A stretch of 64,000 nt of DNA from Streptomyces eurythermus (lineage in GTDB: Bacteria; Actinomycetota; Actinomycetes; Streptomycetales; Streptomycetaceae), in contig NZ_BMSK01000026.1 of NCBI RefSeq assembly GCF_014649115.1, positions 55,390 to 119,389 of the forward strand. Reading direction: 5' to 3'. Every line of letters begins with the position of its first letter. The stretch's first letter is position 1. Shown piece by piece: positions 13,437 to 21,480 of the stretch. Position numbers and translations under genes: made by a program. The notes under the pieces were generated by a model. The model worked only from the letters and a program-made list of their open reading frames with translations, had not been told where the DNA came from and made no database searches.

Positions 13437-13481
13437 ACGCTAACGGCCCCCGCCCCGCCACCAGACCCCTAACCGCCCCTA
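13437..13481 (-). promoter_or_regulatory. Predicted activator-dependent promoter of the starter-unit operon
   Basis: Minus-strand reading: TAGGGG (13481-13476), GCGGT-type spacer, TAGGGG (13471-13466, 10-bp period), then a TAGCGT -10 candidate (13442-13437) starting 29 bp after the second box. It lies about 114 bp before the GTG at 13323 and is the only plausible promoter for the eight coupled genes down to 5025. Same architecture as at P1, the P450 operon and P2. Confidence 0.6.
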
Positions 13482-13530
13482 GGCGGTACGCGGGGGGACT
13501 GGGGGCGTACGGGGGTGGGGGCGGGTCATG

Positions 13531-14600
13531 TGGCAGCCGACGGGCGGGGTGACGTGGGCGAGCGGGGGCGGGACCTACCGGCAGCCGCGCCCGGCGTGGC
13601 AGCAGGGTGAGATGACCGAGCGAGAGCGGGTCATGCCGACAACCACGCCGACGCGGCGACGAGGTCACATGGCGGGCGGCACGGAGCCGTCTCCGCAGTC
13701 GCGGACCGGTGCGGGGGGGCGTTGCGGGCGGGGACGAGCTGTTTCGGCACTCGCGTCCGGCACGGGCGGCGGGATGACACGGGTGAGCGGCGGGCCGTTC
13801 CGACACTCCCGCCCGGCATGGCGGCGGGCTCACTTCGCGGGCGGCGGAGGCGGAGCCTTCGGCAGCCGCTTGCGACATGGCACCGAGGTCACGTGGACGA
13901 GCGGGGATGGGGCCTACCGGCAGCCGCGTCCGGCGTGGCAGCAGGGTGAGATGACCGAGCGAGAGCGGGTCATGCCGACAACCACGCCGACGCGGCGACG
14001 AGGTCACATGGCGGACGGCACCGAGCCGTCACCGCAGTCGCGGACCGGTGCGGGGGGGCGTTGCGGGCGGGGACGAGCTGTTTCGGCACTCGCGTCCGGC
14101 ACGGGCGGCGGGATGACACGGGCGAGCGGCGGGCCGTTCCAACGCTCACTCCCGGCATGGCGGCGGGCTCACTTCGCGGGCGGCGGAGGCGGGGCCTACG
14201 GCAGCCGCGCCCGACACCGCGCCAAGGTCACGTGGACGAGCGAGGCGGAGCCCTTCCAGCACTCACACCCGGCACGGCGGCGGGGTGACGCGGCGGGCGG
14301 AGGCGGGGCCTACGGCAGCCGCGCCCGACACCGTGCCAAGGTCACGCAGGCGAACAGGCCAGAGCCTGCCGGCAGCCGCGCCCGACACCGCCGCCAGGTG
14401 GCAATACGAGCGGGACGGCCCCATCGGCACCCGCGTCCGACACGGCGGCCAAGTCACGCAGGCGGGCGGGGGCGGCCCTTCGGGAGTCGTGTGCGGCGCG
14501 GCGGCGGGACGACGTGGGTAGGTCGTGGGGCCGCTGCCCGGGGTGTTGGCGCACGCCCGGCCGGCGGTCACGTTGCCGGTCGGGACTGCCGTGAGGTGGC
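13531..14600. repeat. Minisatellite array, about 18 monomers of about 56 bp with a 339-bp higher-order repeat
   Basis: Degenerate head-to-tail monomers anchored on a CGGCAGCCGCG/CGRCACTCGCG-like core begin near 13531, 13579, 13637, 13694, 13745, 13801, 13860, 13918 and on to about 14539. Monomer spacing is 51-59 bp. Six monomers (13579-13917) are repeated almost exactly as the next six, giving an exact 339-bp period, and the copies after 14199 are more diverged. Open frames cross it on both strands, but monomer lengths are mostly not multiples of three and no domain is recognisable, so it is treated as non-coding. It fills the gap between the amidohydrolase promoter and the methyltransferase gene. 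Confidence 0.85.
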
Positions 14601-14672
14601 CCGCCTGTCCCGCTGCCGGAGACGTCCCGTGGCCCGTGCCCGCCGGCCTTGCCCGCGACGGGCGGCGGCGGA

Positions 14673-15503
14673 TCAAGGTGTGCCGGTGCGGACGGCGGTG
14701 GTCGCCAGGGTGGTGTAGTGCATGGTGAAGCGGCCGCCGAGGGCGTCGATGGCGTCCCCGACCGCGCCCAGTATCCCGGCCAGTCGGGCGGAGTCGAGTC
14801 GGGTGAGGCCGCCGGTGGTGGGCAGCAGGTCGAGCCATTGGTCGCGGGTGTAGGACCGTTCCCAGTCGAATCGCCACTGTTCCGGTTCACCGAACCGCCC
14901 GGTCGCGCGGAGCGTGTCGGCGATCTTCGCGTACCCCGCCTGGTACGTCTCCAGTGGACGTCGCGCCGGCTGGAACGGGGAGTCGGGCGCCACCCGGCGA
15001 CAGGCGGCCGCGAACGGCTCGGCCACCTCGGCCGGCGGCTCGAAGACGTGCCCGAAGACGGCCAGGCGCCCGCGCGGACGCAGCACCTCGGCCGCCTTCG
15101 CGGCCCCGGCGACCGGGTCGACCCAGTGCCACGACTGGGCGGCGATCACCGCGTCGAACGTCCGGCCGGCCGGCTCCCAGGCTTCGAAGGTCGCCACCTC
15201 GGCCTCCAGGCCACGCGCCCGTGCGAAGCCGGCCATCCGCGCGTCCGGCTCGACGCCGAGCACGGCGCAGCCGGCGGCCTGGAACTGGCGGGCCGCGATG
15301 CCGGTGCCGCAGCCGACGTCGAGCACGTCGGGCCCCGGGCTGCCGGCGACGATCCGTGCCACCAGGTCTTCGGGATAGCCCGGGCGAGCCTGGTCGTAGC
15401 GTTGCGCGTCCGTGCCGAAGGACTCGGCCACCTGCCGGACTTGGTGCGGCCGCACCGGCTCCGGCCGCTCTCCCTCTGCATGCTCTCGCGGTAAAGTGGG
15501 CAT
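14673..15503 (-). CDS. Class I SAM-dependent methyltransferase
   Basis: A 276-aa methyltransferase with a Methyltransf_11-like core: motif I LDVGCGTGIAARQF near residues 60-73, an acidic residue in VLGVEPDARM, and post-motif AVIAAQSWHWVDP. The start is ATG 15503. It is divergent from a TetR gene, with a palindromic operator between them, so it is probably the target of that repressor. The substrate is unknown. Nothing ties it to macrolactam assembly: it lacks the shared biosynthetic promoter and sits with unrelated genes. Confidence 0.85.
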   Translation of the reverse strand: MPTLPREHAEGERPEPVRPHQVRQVAESFGTDAQRYDQARPGYPEDLVARIVAGSPGPDVLDVGCGTGIAARQFQAAGCAVLGVEPDARMAGFARARGLEAEVATFEAWEPAGRTFDAVIAAQSWHWVDPVAGAAKAAEVLRPRGRLAVFGHVFEPPAEVAEPFAAACRRVAPDSPFQPARRPLETYQAGYAKIADTLRATGRFGEPEQWRFDWERSYTRDQWLDLLPTTGGLTRLDSARLAGILGAVGDAIDALGGRFTMHYTTLATTAVRTGTP

Positions 15504-15514
15504 GCGTTCACTCT

Positions 15515-15532
15515 AGTGGGCGAGCGCCCACT
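15515..15532. promoter_or_regulatory. TetR operator candidate
   Basis: Near-perfect inverted repeat AGTGGGCGAGCGCCCACT (8-bp arms, 2-bp centre) in the 72-bp gap between the divergent methyltransferase and TetR genes. Another AGTGGGC half-site lies at 15495-15501, at the methyltransferase start. The position suits simultaneous repression of both genes. Confidence 0.6.
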
Positions 15533-15575
15533 CAGCAATGGACGCCCAGGACCGGGCCGACGAGAGGATCCGTGA

Positions 15576-16184
15576 GTGCCGACCGGGGTGCACCTTCGCG
15601 ACGCGCGGCGGCAGCTGTTCGACGCCGCCGAACGCGTACTGCTGCGTACCGGCCCGAACGGGCTGACCAGCAGGGCCGTCACCGACGAGGCGGGCTGTGC
15701 CAAGGGTGTCCTGCACCGGCACTTCCCCGACTTCGACGCCTTCCTCGCCGAGCTGGTGCTCGACCGGGCCGCACAGCTCGAACGGCAGGCGGAGGCGCTG
15801 CGCGCGGCGGTGGGCACCGGCACGGTGGCCGGCAACCTCACCGATGCGCTGACCACCCTCTTCGGACCGGTCCCGGTGGCGATCATCCCGCTCATCACCT
15901 TCCGGGACGAGCTGCGCGCCCGGCTGCGGCAGGCCAGGCCGGGAGGCGGCCTGGCGATCCTGACCGAGGTCACGACCGCGGTCTCCGCCTACCTGGCCGA
16001 CGAGCGCGAGAAGGGCCGCATCGCGGCCGGCGCCGACATCGACTCGCTCACCCTCTCCCTGGTCGGAGGCGGGCATCTGCTGTTCGCGGACCGCGACCCG
16101 GGACCGCCGACGACGGCCACTGTGCACAAGCTGGTGACCACGGTGCTCGCCGGCGCCCTGCCAGGCCGGCCCGACGCGCACTGA
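15576..16184 (+). CDS. TetR/AcrR family transcriptional regulator
   Basis: A 202-aa TetR-type repressor. The N-terminal helix-turn-helix is RRQLFDAAERVLLRTGPNGLTSRAVTDEAGCAKGVLHRHF (residues about 10-50; key elements AVTDEAG and the YxHF-like LHRHF end). A divergent C-terminal ligand-binding domain follows. The start is taken as GTG 15576 with AGAGG about 8 nt before it. A GTG at 15572 is in another frame. It probably represses the divergent methyltransferase through the palindrome at 15515-15532. It ends 7 bp before the convergent MmyB-type gene. Confidence 0.88.
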   Translation: MPTGVHLRDARRQLFDAAERVLLRTGPNGLTSRAVTDEAGCAKGVLHRHFPDFDAFLAELVLDRAAQLERQAEALRAAVGTGTVAGNLTDALTTLFGPVPVAIIPLITFRDELRARLRQARPGGGLAILTEVTTAVSAYLADEREKGRIAAGADIDSLTLSLVGGGHLLFADRDPGPPTTATVHKLVTTVLAGALPGRPDAH

Positions 16185-16191
16185 CACGCCG

Positions 16192-17040
16192 TCAGCGCGG
16201 GATGTCGGCGAGCTGTGTCCCCACGACGGCGAGCAGCTCCAGTTTTCCGGCGCTGTCCGTGCCCAGCGCCGGGGTGAACCACAGCAGCCGCTGCCGGCCG
16301 TCCTCGCTGAGCAGGCTGAGGCAGTTCACCTCCAGCGTGCCGAGCGCGGGGTGGTTGATGCGCTTGCGGTCGCCCCGGCGGACCCCGACCTCGTGCCGGG
16401 CCCACAGGGCGGCGAATTCGGGTGAGCAGGCGTTCAGGTCGGCGATCAGGGTGCGGGCCTCGGGGTCCTTCGTGTCCCGGCGCGCCGCGGCGGCCCGCAG
16501 ATCGGCGACGAACGCCCGGGACTGGGCGTCGTGATCGGCTTCGGGGTAGAGGCGGCGGGCGTCGGCGTCCGTGAACCAGCGGTGGATGAAGCTCGTGTTC
16601 TTGCCCCGGAACCCCGAGTGGTCGCCGAGCAGGGCGATGGCGAGGGGGTTCTGTACGAGCGTGACATGCAGGTCGGTGATCACCTGCGCCGGGGTCGAGG
16701 TCAGCCGGGTGAGCAGGTCCGTCATCCCGGGGTGCACATGCGACCGGGGTCCGCCGGGCGCGGGCAGGGGGCGTCCGGCCAGGCGGTAGAGGTAGTCGCG
16801 CTCGTCCGACGTCAGCCGCAGCGCGCGGGCCAGGGCGGCGAGCATCTGCTCCGAGGGCTGTGATCCCGCGCCTCGCTCGATCTCGTTGTAGTAGTCGACC
16901 GAGGCGCCCGCGAGCTGCGCCACCTCGTCACGGCGCAGCCCCGGCACACGGCGGCGCGGCCCTGCGACGAGGCCGACGTCCTCGGGGCGGATGCGCTCGC
17001 GGCGCGAACGCAGGAAGGCGCCGAGCTCGGTGTATCTCAT
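16192..17040 (-). CDS. XRE-family regulator with MmyB-like ligand domain
   Basis: A 282-aa regulator. The N-terminal helix-turn-helix reads LGAFLRSRRERIRPEDVGL then VPGLRRDEVAQLAGASVDYY, and the MmyB-like C-terminal half includes TLVQNPLAIALLGD and NHPALGTLEVN. ATG 17040 is preferred over upstream starts because AGGGGTG lies about 10 nt in front of it and family members begin at this point. It is divergent from an SDR gene, a common Streptomyces pairing in which the regulator controls the oxidoreductase. It is probably a general regulator rather than the cluster activator. Confidence 0.88.
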   Translation of the reverse strand: MRYTELGAFLRSRRERIRPEDVGLVAGPRRRVPGLRRDEVAQLAGASVDYYNEIERGAGSQPSEQMLAALARALRLTSDERDYLYRLAGRPLPAPGGPRSHVHPGMTDLLTRLTSTPAQVITDLHVTLVQNPLAIALLGDHSGFRGKNTSFIHRWFTDADARRLYPEADHDAQSRAFVADLRAAAARRDTKDPEARTLIADLNACSPEFAALWARHEVGVRRGDRKRINHPALGTLEVNCLSLLSEDGRQRLLWFTPALGTDSAGKLELLAVVGTQLADIPR

Positions 17041-17147
17041 GGAAGCCACACCCCTAGTCTGCGCGAGATGGCGGCGCCGGCGTGCCGCTGACACAGGGGA
17101 TGACATCCCCTGGTACGCACGGCGGCGAGCGGCGCATCGTGGGACAC

Positions 17148-17912
17148 ATGAACCCCACCGACACAGCCGCCCCCGAAGCGGCGTCCCGCCGGGTCGCCAT
17201 CGTCACCGGCGGCTCACGCGGCATCGGGCGCGCCGTGGCCGAACGCCTGGCCCACGAGGGCCTGACCGTGGCCGTGAACCACGCGAGCGACTCCGCCTCC
17301 GCCCGGGAAACGGTGGAGGCGATCACCGCGGCAGGCGGCCGGGCGATCGCGCTCCGGGCCGACGTCGCCGACGAACACGCCGTCGCCGCCGTGTTCGACC
17401 GGGTGCGGGACGAGTTCGGCGGTGTGGACGTGGTCGTGCACTGCGCCGGACGGCTGGCTCTGTCCCCGATCGCCGACCTCGATCTGGACGTGCTCGACGC
17501 CGTGCTGCGTACCAACGTCCGCGGCACCTTCGTCGTCGCGCGGCAGGCCGCCCGCCGGCTGCGCGCGGGCGGCTCCTTCGTCGCCTTCTCGACCTCCGTG
17601 GTGGCCACCCGGTTCCCGGGCTACGGCGCGTACGCCGCCGGCAAGGGCGCCGTCGAGGCGATGACCCTGATCCTGGCGCGTGAGCTGCGGGGCCGGGACA
17701 TCACCGTCAACACCGTCGCCCCCGGGCCCACGGCGACCGACATGTTCCTGGACGGCAAGACGGAGGAGCAGATCGAGGCGCTGGCGAAGGCCCCGCCGCT
17801 GGAGCGCCTGGGAACACCGGCCGACATCGCCCATGTGGTCGCCTTCCTCACCAGCGCGCGGGGGCACTGGGTCAACGGCCAGGTCCTGCGGGCGAACGGC
17901 GGCATGGCCTGA
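17148..17912 (+). CDS. SDR-family oxidoreductase
   Basis: Classical short-chain dehydrogenase/reductase, 254 aa. The cofactor loop is TGGSRGIGRAVAERL near residues 20-35. Other motifs are the VVHCAGRL variant of NNAG, the catalytic Ser in AFSTSVVA, the YAAGKGAVEAM Tyr/Lys pair, and the C-terminal GTPADIAHVVAFLTS and VNGQVLRANGGM. NNAG is replaced by HCAG. The start is ATG 17148. It is divergent from the MmyB-type regulator and 61 bp before a tautomerase gene, with which it probably forms an operon. The substrate is unknown. Confidence 0.88.
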   Translation: MNPTDTAAPEAASRRVAIVTGGSRGIGRAVAERLAHEGLTVAVNHASDSASARETVEAITAAGGRAIALRADVADEHAVAAVFDRVRDEFGGVDVVVHCAGRLALSPIADLDLDVLDAVLRTNVRGTFVVARQAARRLRAGGSFVAFSTSVVATRFPGYGAYAAGKGAVEAMTLILARELRGRDITVNTVAPGPTATDMFLDGKTEEQIEALAKAPPLERLGTPADIAHVVAFLTSARGHWVNGQVLRANGGMA

Positions 17913-17973
17913 CGGCGCCGTCCGCCCCGCATCGCCCTCCCACCCGACACTCACCATCGAAAAGGAACGCCTC

Positions 17974-18180
17974 ATGCCCTACGCCAACCTCAAGGTTCCC
18001 GCCGGCACGCTCACGGACGCGTCCAGGAAGAAGCTCCAGGACGCCGTCACCGACGCGTTCGCCGACGTCTACGGAGAACGGGCCCGCCCGAACACACTCG
18101 TGATCCTCGAGGAAGTCGCGGACGGCGGCTGGAGTCTCGGCGGAACCATCCTCACCGCCGAGATGCTCGGCCGCAGTTGA
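17974..18180 (+). CDS. 4-oxalocrotonate tautomerase family protein
   Basis: A 68-aa protein beginning MPYANLKVPAGTL, so Pro1, the catalytic base of the tautomerase superfamily, is exposed once Met is removed. The length fits a single 4-OT subunit, and family enzymes work as hexamers or similar oligomers. The ribosome site AAAGGAA precedes the ATG. It probably shares a transcript with the SDR upstream. The canonical Arg11 and Arg39 positions are not obvious, so the substrate cannot be predicted. Confidence 0.85.
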   Translation: MPYANLKVPAGTLTDASRKKLQDAVTDAFADVYGERARPNTLVILEEVADGGWSLGGTILTAEMLGRS

Positions 18181-18219
18181 GTCTCTGGTTTCCTGATCCG
18201 GCAAGGCCGCCGGCCCACG

Positions 18220-18459
18220 TCAGCGGTACAGGTCGATGCCCCCGGAATACGGAAGACCGTCCTCGAAGTCGCAGACGGCTACGGCTCGCATTCCCGCTCC
18301 CCACAGCGATTCCAGGACACGCCTGACCGCATCCCTGAAATCTTCGGCTTCCGAGATCGGCTCACATTCCAGGACTGACGGCCACGACAGGAAGTCAGAA
18401 CCATGGACCAAGCCGACCTCACCCGATCCATGACCCGATATCAATAAATGCCCCATCAT
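18220..18459 (-). CDS. Small conserved-looking hypothetical protein
   Basis: A 79-aa protein with a good ribosome site (GGGAGG about 9 nt before ATG 18459). A second in-frame ATG follows immediately at 18456. It is acidic, with one cysteine-containing segment (AVAVCDFEDGLPYSGG). It has no signal peptide or membrane segment and I recognise no domain. Its base composition is lower in GC than its neighbours, notably around the start. It is transcribed away from the P450 operon. Confidence 0.6.
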   Translation of the reverse strand: MMGHLLISGHGSGEVGLVHGSDFLSWPSVLECEPISEAEDFRDAVRRVLESLWGAGMRAVAVCDFEDGLPYSGGIDLYR

Positions 18460-18553
18460 CGAATTCCCCCTCCCATTCTATAAGGCCACCGACCGCCCTC
18501 CTCGTGGCACCGGGTCCGTACGACGCGCCCCGGAAACCGACGCCCCCGCCCCC

Positions 18554-18599
18554 TAGGGGCGGCTAGGGGTTGGGGTTCGCCCCGGTGGGTGCCTAGCGT
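18554..18599 (+). promoter_or_regulatory. Predicted activator-dependent promoter of the P450 operon
   Basis: TAGGGG (18554-18559), CGGC spacer, TAGGGG (18564-18569, 10-bp period), then TAGCGT (18594-18599) as -10, starting exactly 30 bp after box 2. The first box is embedded in a CCCCTAGGGG palindrome. The predicted leader to the ATG at 18689 is about 85 nt. This copy lies on the plus strand, while the four related sites read on the minus strand, always toward the biosynthetic gene. Confidence 0.65.
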
Positions 18600-18688
18600 G
18601 CGGGGGACGGCCGACAGCGCCGCACGGTGCCGCGCCCGGAGCATCCGTCGCCGGCGCCTCCCGCTCCCTCCCGTGCGAAGAGGACCTG

Positions 18689-19921
18689 ATGACTGCACCT
18701 GCCGAACCGGCCGACCAGGCCGCGCCGCCGGACTTCCCGATGCGGCGGGCCTGTCCCTTCAGCCCGCCGGCCGCCTACGCCGAGCTGCGCGAGACCGCTC
18801 CCGTCTCCCGGGCCCGGCTGAAGGTCAACGGCAAGCCCGCCTGGCTGGTCACCCGGCACGACCTGTACAAGAAGCTGCTGGGCGACGAGCGGGTCAGCGC
18901 GAACCTGAAGCTGCCCGGTTACCCCCTCCAGGTGCCGGTGCCGGAGGAGATCCTCCAGTCGGTGCCGCTGACCTTCCTGTCCATGGACCCGCCGGACCAC
19001 ACCGTGCAACGGCGCATGCTGGCCCCGGAGTTCAGTGTGCGGCGGATGCGCGAGCTGCGCGGCCGGGTGCGGCAGATCGTGGACCAGCAGATCGACCACA
19101 TGCTGGAGAAGGGCGCCGACGGCCCGGTCGACCTGGTCACCGCCCTCGCCCTGCCGGTGCCCTCCCTGGTGATCTGCGAACTGCTCGGCGTCCCCTACGA
19201 GGACCACGGCCGGTTCGAGGAGTGGGCGTGGGCCATCATGAACCACGACATCAGCGAGGAGGACCGCGGCCGCGCCCACTACGAGCTGGACCGGTACGTG
19301 GACGGGCTGGTCACCGCCAAGGAGAGCGAGCCGGGCGACGACATGATCAGCCGGCTGATCGAGTTCAACCGGCAGACACCGGCCGTGGAACACTCCGACA
19401 TCGTCAGCATGTCCAAGCTGATGCTGGTCACCGGGCACGAGACGACCGCCAACATGATCGCGCTCGGTGTGCTGGCCCTGCTGGAGCACCCGGACCAGCT
19501 GGCCGCAGTCCGCGCGGAGCCGGAGCTGATGCCGCGCGCGGTGGAGGAGCTGCTGCGCTTCTTCTCCATCTCCGACGCGGGCACCGCGCGGGTCGCCCTG
19601 GAGGACATCGAGCTGGGCGGGGTCACCATCCGGGCCGGTGAGGGGATCCTGCCGCTGAACAACGCGGCCAACCACGACGCCCGCGTCTTCCCCGACCCCG
19701 ACCGCCTGGACGTGCGCCGCGAGGCCCGCAGCCAGCTGGCGTTCGGCTACGGCGTCCACCAGTGCATCGGCCAGAACCTGGCCCGCATGGAGCTGGAGGT
19801 CGTCTACTCGGCGCTGCTCGAGCGGATCCCGACGCTGCGCCTGGCCACCCCGGTGGAGGAGCTGCGGTTCAAGGACGACGCGATCGTCTACGGCCTGTAC
19901 GAGCTGCCCGTCACCTGGTGA
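18689..19921 (+). CDS. Cytochrome P450 (first of tandem pair)
   Basis: Soluble bacterial P450, 410 aa. The I-helix oxygen-binding motif is GHETTANMIALG, the K-helix ExxR is EELLR, and the heme loop FGYGVHQCIGQNLAR carries the Cys thiolate. The overall pattern (FPMRRACPF N-terminus, VTALALPVPSLVICELLGVP) resembles the CYP105 group, whose members often hydroxylate macrolides and polyenes. GAGGACCTG precedes the ATG at 18689. It is followed 52 bp later by a close paralogue, then by a ferredoxin. It likely oxidises the macrolactam after release. Regiochemistry cannot be predicted. Confidence 0.92.
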   Translation: MTAPAEPADQAAPPDFPMRRACPFSPPAAYAELRETAPVSRARLKVNGKPAWLVTRHDLYKKLLGDERVSANLKLPGYPLQVPVPEEILQSVPLTFLSMDPPDHTVQRRMLAPEFSVRRMRELRGRVRQIVDQQIDHMLEKGADGPVDLVTALALPVPSLVICELLGVPYEDHGRFEEWAWAIMNHDISEEDRGRAHYELDRYVDGLVTAKESEPGDDMISRLIEFNRQTPAVEHSDIVSMSKLMLVTGHETTANMIALGVLALLEHPDQLAAVRAEPELMPRAVEELLRFFSISDAGTARVALEDIELGGVTIRAGEGILPLNNAANHDARVFPDPDRLDVRREARSQLAFGYGVHQCIGQNLARMELEVVYSALLERIPTLRLATPVEELRFKDDAIVYGLYELPVTW

Positions 19922-19973
19922 CGCTCCCCCGCCCCGCCCTCCTCCTGTCGTCACCGATGTCCGAAAGGCAGCC

Positions 19974-21209
19974 ATGACCCAGTCCGCCGACGCCGTAGCC
20001 GGGACGGAAGCGCCGCCGGTGCGGTTCCCCCTGCGGCGCACCTGCCCGTTCGCCGAGCCGCCCGAGTACGCCGGGCTGCGCGCCGACGCCCCCGTCTCCC
20101 GCGCCGCCCTGAAAGTGAACGGCAAGCCGGCCTGGCTGGTCACCCGGCACGAGCACGTCCGGCAGGTGCTGGGCGACAGCCGGGTGAGCTCCAACCTCAA
20201 ACTCCCGGGCTATCCGCACCAGTTCCACATCCCCGAGGAACTGCTGGCGCAGGTCCGGCTGATGATGCTGAACATGGACCCGCCGGAGCACACCGCCCAC
20301 CGGCGCATGCTGATACCGGAGTTCACGGCCCGGCGGGTGCGGGAGCTGCGGCCGCGGATCCAGCAGATCGTGGACGAGCACGTGGACGCGATGCTGGCCG
20401 CGGGCGGCCCGGTGGACCTGGTCACCGCCCTCGCGCTGCCGGTGCCCTCGCTGGTGATCTGCGAACTGCTCGGCGTGCCCTACGAGGACCATGCGCGGTT
20501 CGAGGAGTGGTCGGCGGCGCTGATGAACCACGACCTGAGCCCGCAGGAGTACGGGGCTGCCGTGCAGGCCCTGGACACGTACCTCGACCAGCTCGTCACC
20601 CTGAAGGAGAACGAGCCGGGCGACGACCTCATCAGCCGCTTCCTGGAGAAGAACCGCACCGAGCAGGTCGCCGACCACACCGATGTGGTGACGATGGCCC
20701 GGCTGATGCTGGTCGGCGGCCACGAGACCACCGCCAACATGATCGCCCTCGGGGTGCTGGCCCTGCTGGAGCACCCGGAGCAGATGGCCGAGCTGCGGGC
20801 CGATCCGGCCCTGCTGCCGAACGCCGTGGAGGAGTTGCTGCGCGTCTTCTCCATCTCCGACGCCGGCACCGCCCGGGTCGCGGTGGCGGACATCGAGGTC
20901 GGCGACGTCACCATCCGCGCGGGCGAGGGCATCCTCGCCCTGAACAACGCGGCCGACCACGACGAGTCGGTCTTCCCGGACCCGGACACCCTCGACATCC
21001 ACCGCAAGGAGGCCCGCTCCCACCTGGCGTTCGGTTACGGCGTCCACCAGTGCATCGGCGCCAACCTCGCCCGGGCGGAACTGGAGGCGGTCTACGGCAC
21101 GCTGCTGCGCCGCGTCCCCGGCCTGCGGCTGGCCGCCCCGGTGGAGGAGCTGCGGTTCAAGGACGACGCCATGGTGTACGGCGTCTACGAACTCCCCGTC
21201 ACCTGGTGA
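19974..21209 (+). CDS. Cytochrome P450 (second of tandem pair)
   Basis: A 411-aa P450 closely similar to the one just upstream. Shared segments include LKVNGKPAWLVTRH, VTALALPVPSLVICELLG, GHETTANMIALG, FSISDAGTARVA and FGYGVHQCIG, so the pair looks like a tandem duplication. ExxR (EELLR) and the heme Cys are intact. Differences cluster in the regions expected to line the substrate pocket (residues about 60-100 and 170-200), which suggests two positions or two steps of oxidation. AAAGG lies before the ATG at 19974, and the ferredoxin gene starts 26 bp after the stop. Confidence 0.92.
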   Translation: MTQSADAVAGTEAPPVRFPLRRTCPFAEPPEYAGLRADAPVSRAALKVNGKPAWLVTRHEHVRQVLGDSRVSSNLKLPGYPHQFHIPEELLAQVRLMMLNMDPPEHTAHRRMLIPEFTARRVRELRPRIQQIVDEHVDAMLAAGGPVDLVTALALPVPSLVICELLGVPYEDHARFEEWSAALMNHDLSPQEYGAAVQALDTYLDQLVTLKENEPGDDLISRFLEKNRTEQVADHTDVVTMARLMLVGGHETTANMIALGVLALLEHPEQMAELRADPALLPNAVEELLRVFSISDAGTARVAVADIEVGDVTIRAGEGILALNNAADHDESVFPDPDTLDIHRKEARSHLAFGYGVHQCIGANLARAELEAVYGTLLRRVPGLRLAAPVEELRFKDDAMVYGVYELPVTW

Positions 21210-21235
21210 CGGCCGACGCGAACGGACTGTCCCTG

Positions 21236-21427
21236 ATGCGTGTTTCCGCCGAACGCGACCGGTGCGTGGGCTCCGGCCAGTGCGCGCTGCTGAGCCCCGA
21301 GGTGTTCGACCAGGACGCCGACGGCCTGGTCACCCTGCTGAGCGAGGAGCCGGCCGAGGAGCTGCGCGAGCAGGTCGCCCAGGCCGCGGACCTGTGCCCG
21401 TCCCGCTCGATCCGGGTGCACGACTGA
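21236..21427 (+). CDS. 3Fe-4S ferredoxin
   Basis: A 63-aa ferredoxin with cysteines in RCVGSGQC (CxxxxxC) and DLCPSRSI, the three-cysteine pattern of actinomycete [3Fe-4S] ferredoxins that feed P450s. It is third in the P450 operon and presumably passes electrons from a genomic ferredoxin reductase to both P450s. The start is ATG 21236. It ends just before a strong bidirectional terminator. Confidence 0.9.
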   Translation: MRVSAERDRCVGSGQCALLSPEVFDQDADGLVTLLSEEPAEELREQVAQAADLCPSRSIRVHD

Positions 21428-21435
21428 AGCCCGCG

Positions 21436-21475
21436 CGTCGGCGGCGGGACCGGGTGGCCGGTCCCGCCGCCGACG
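21436..21475. terminator. Bidirectional terminator between P450 and SDR/thioesterase operons
   Basis: A perfect inverted repeat with an 18-bp stem (21436-21453 and 21458-21475) around a GTGG loop. It lies between two convergent stops (ferredoxin at 21427, SDR at 21481). There is no long T tract, as is usual for high-GC actinomycete terminators. Confidence 0.8.
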
Positions 21476-21480
21476 TCGTG

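Noticed and set aside
13324..14007. N-terminal extension of the VinJ-like amidohydrolase
   Set aside because: The frame is open, but the added sequence consists of the minisatellite repeats. The GTG at 13323 has a good ribosome site and gives the family length.
13528..14718. Plus-strand frame of 396 codons through the repeat region, possible repeat protein
   Set aside because: The internal repetition follows DNA monomers whose lengths mostly are not multiples of three. Open frames occur in several phases on both strands and no ribosome site or domain supports translation.
17051..17056. Single TAGGGG box before the MmyB-type regulator gene
   Set aside because: Only one box, no partner at 9-10 bp and no -10 at the proper distance. 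It doubles as the gene's ribosome-binding site.
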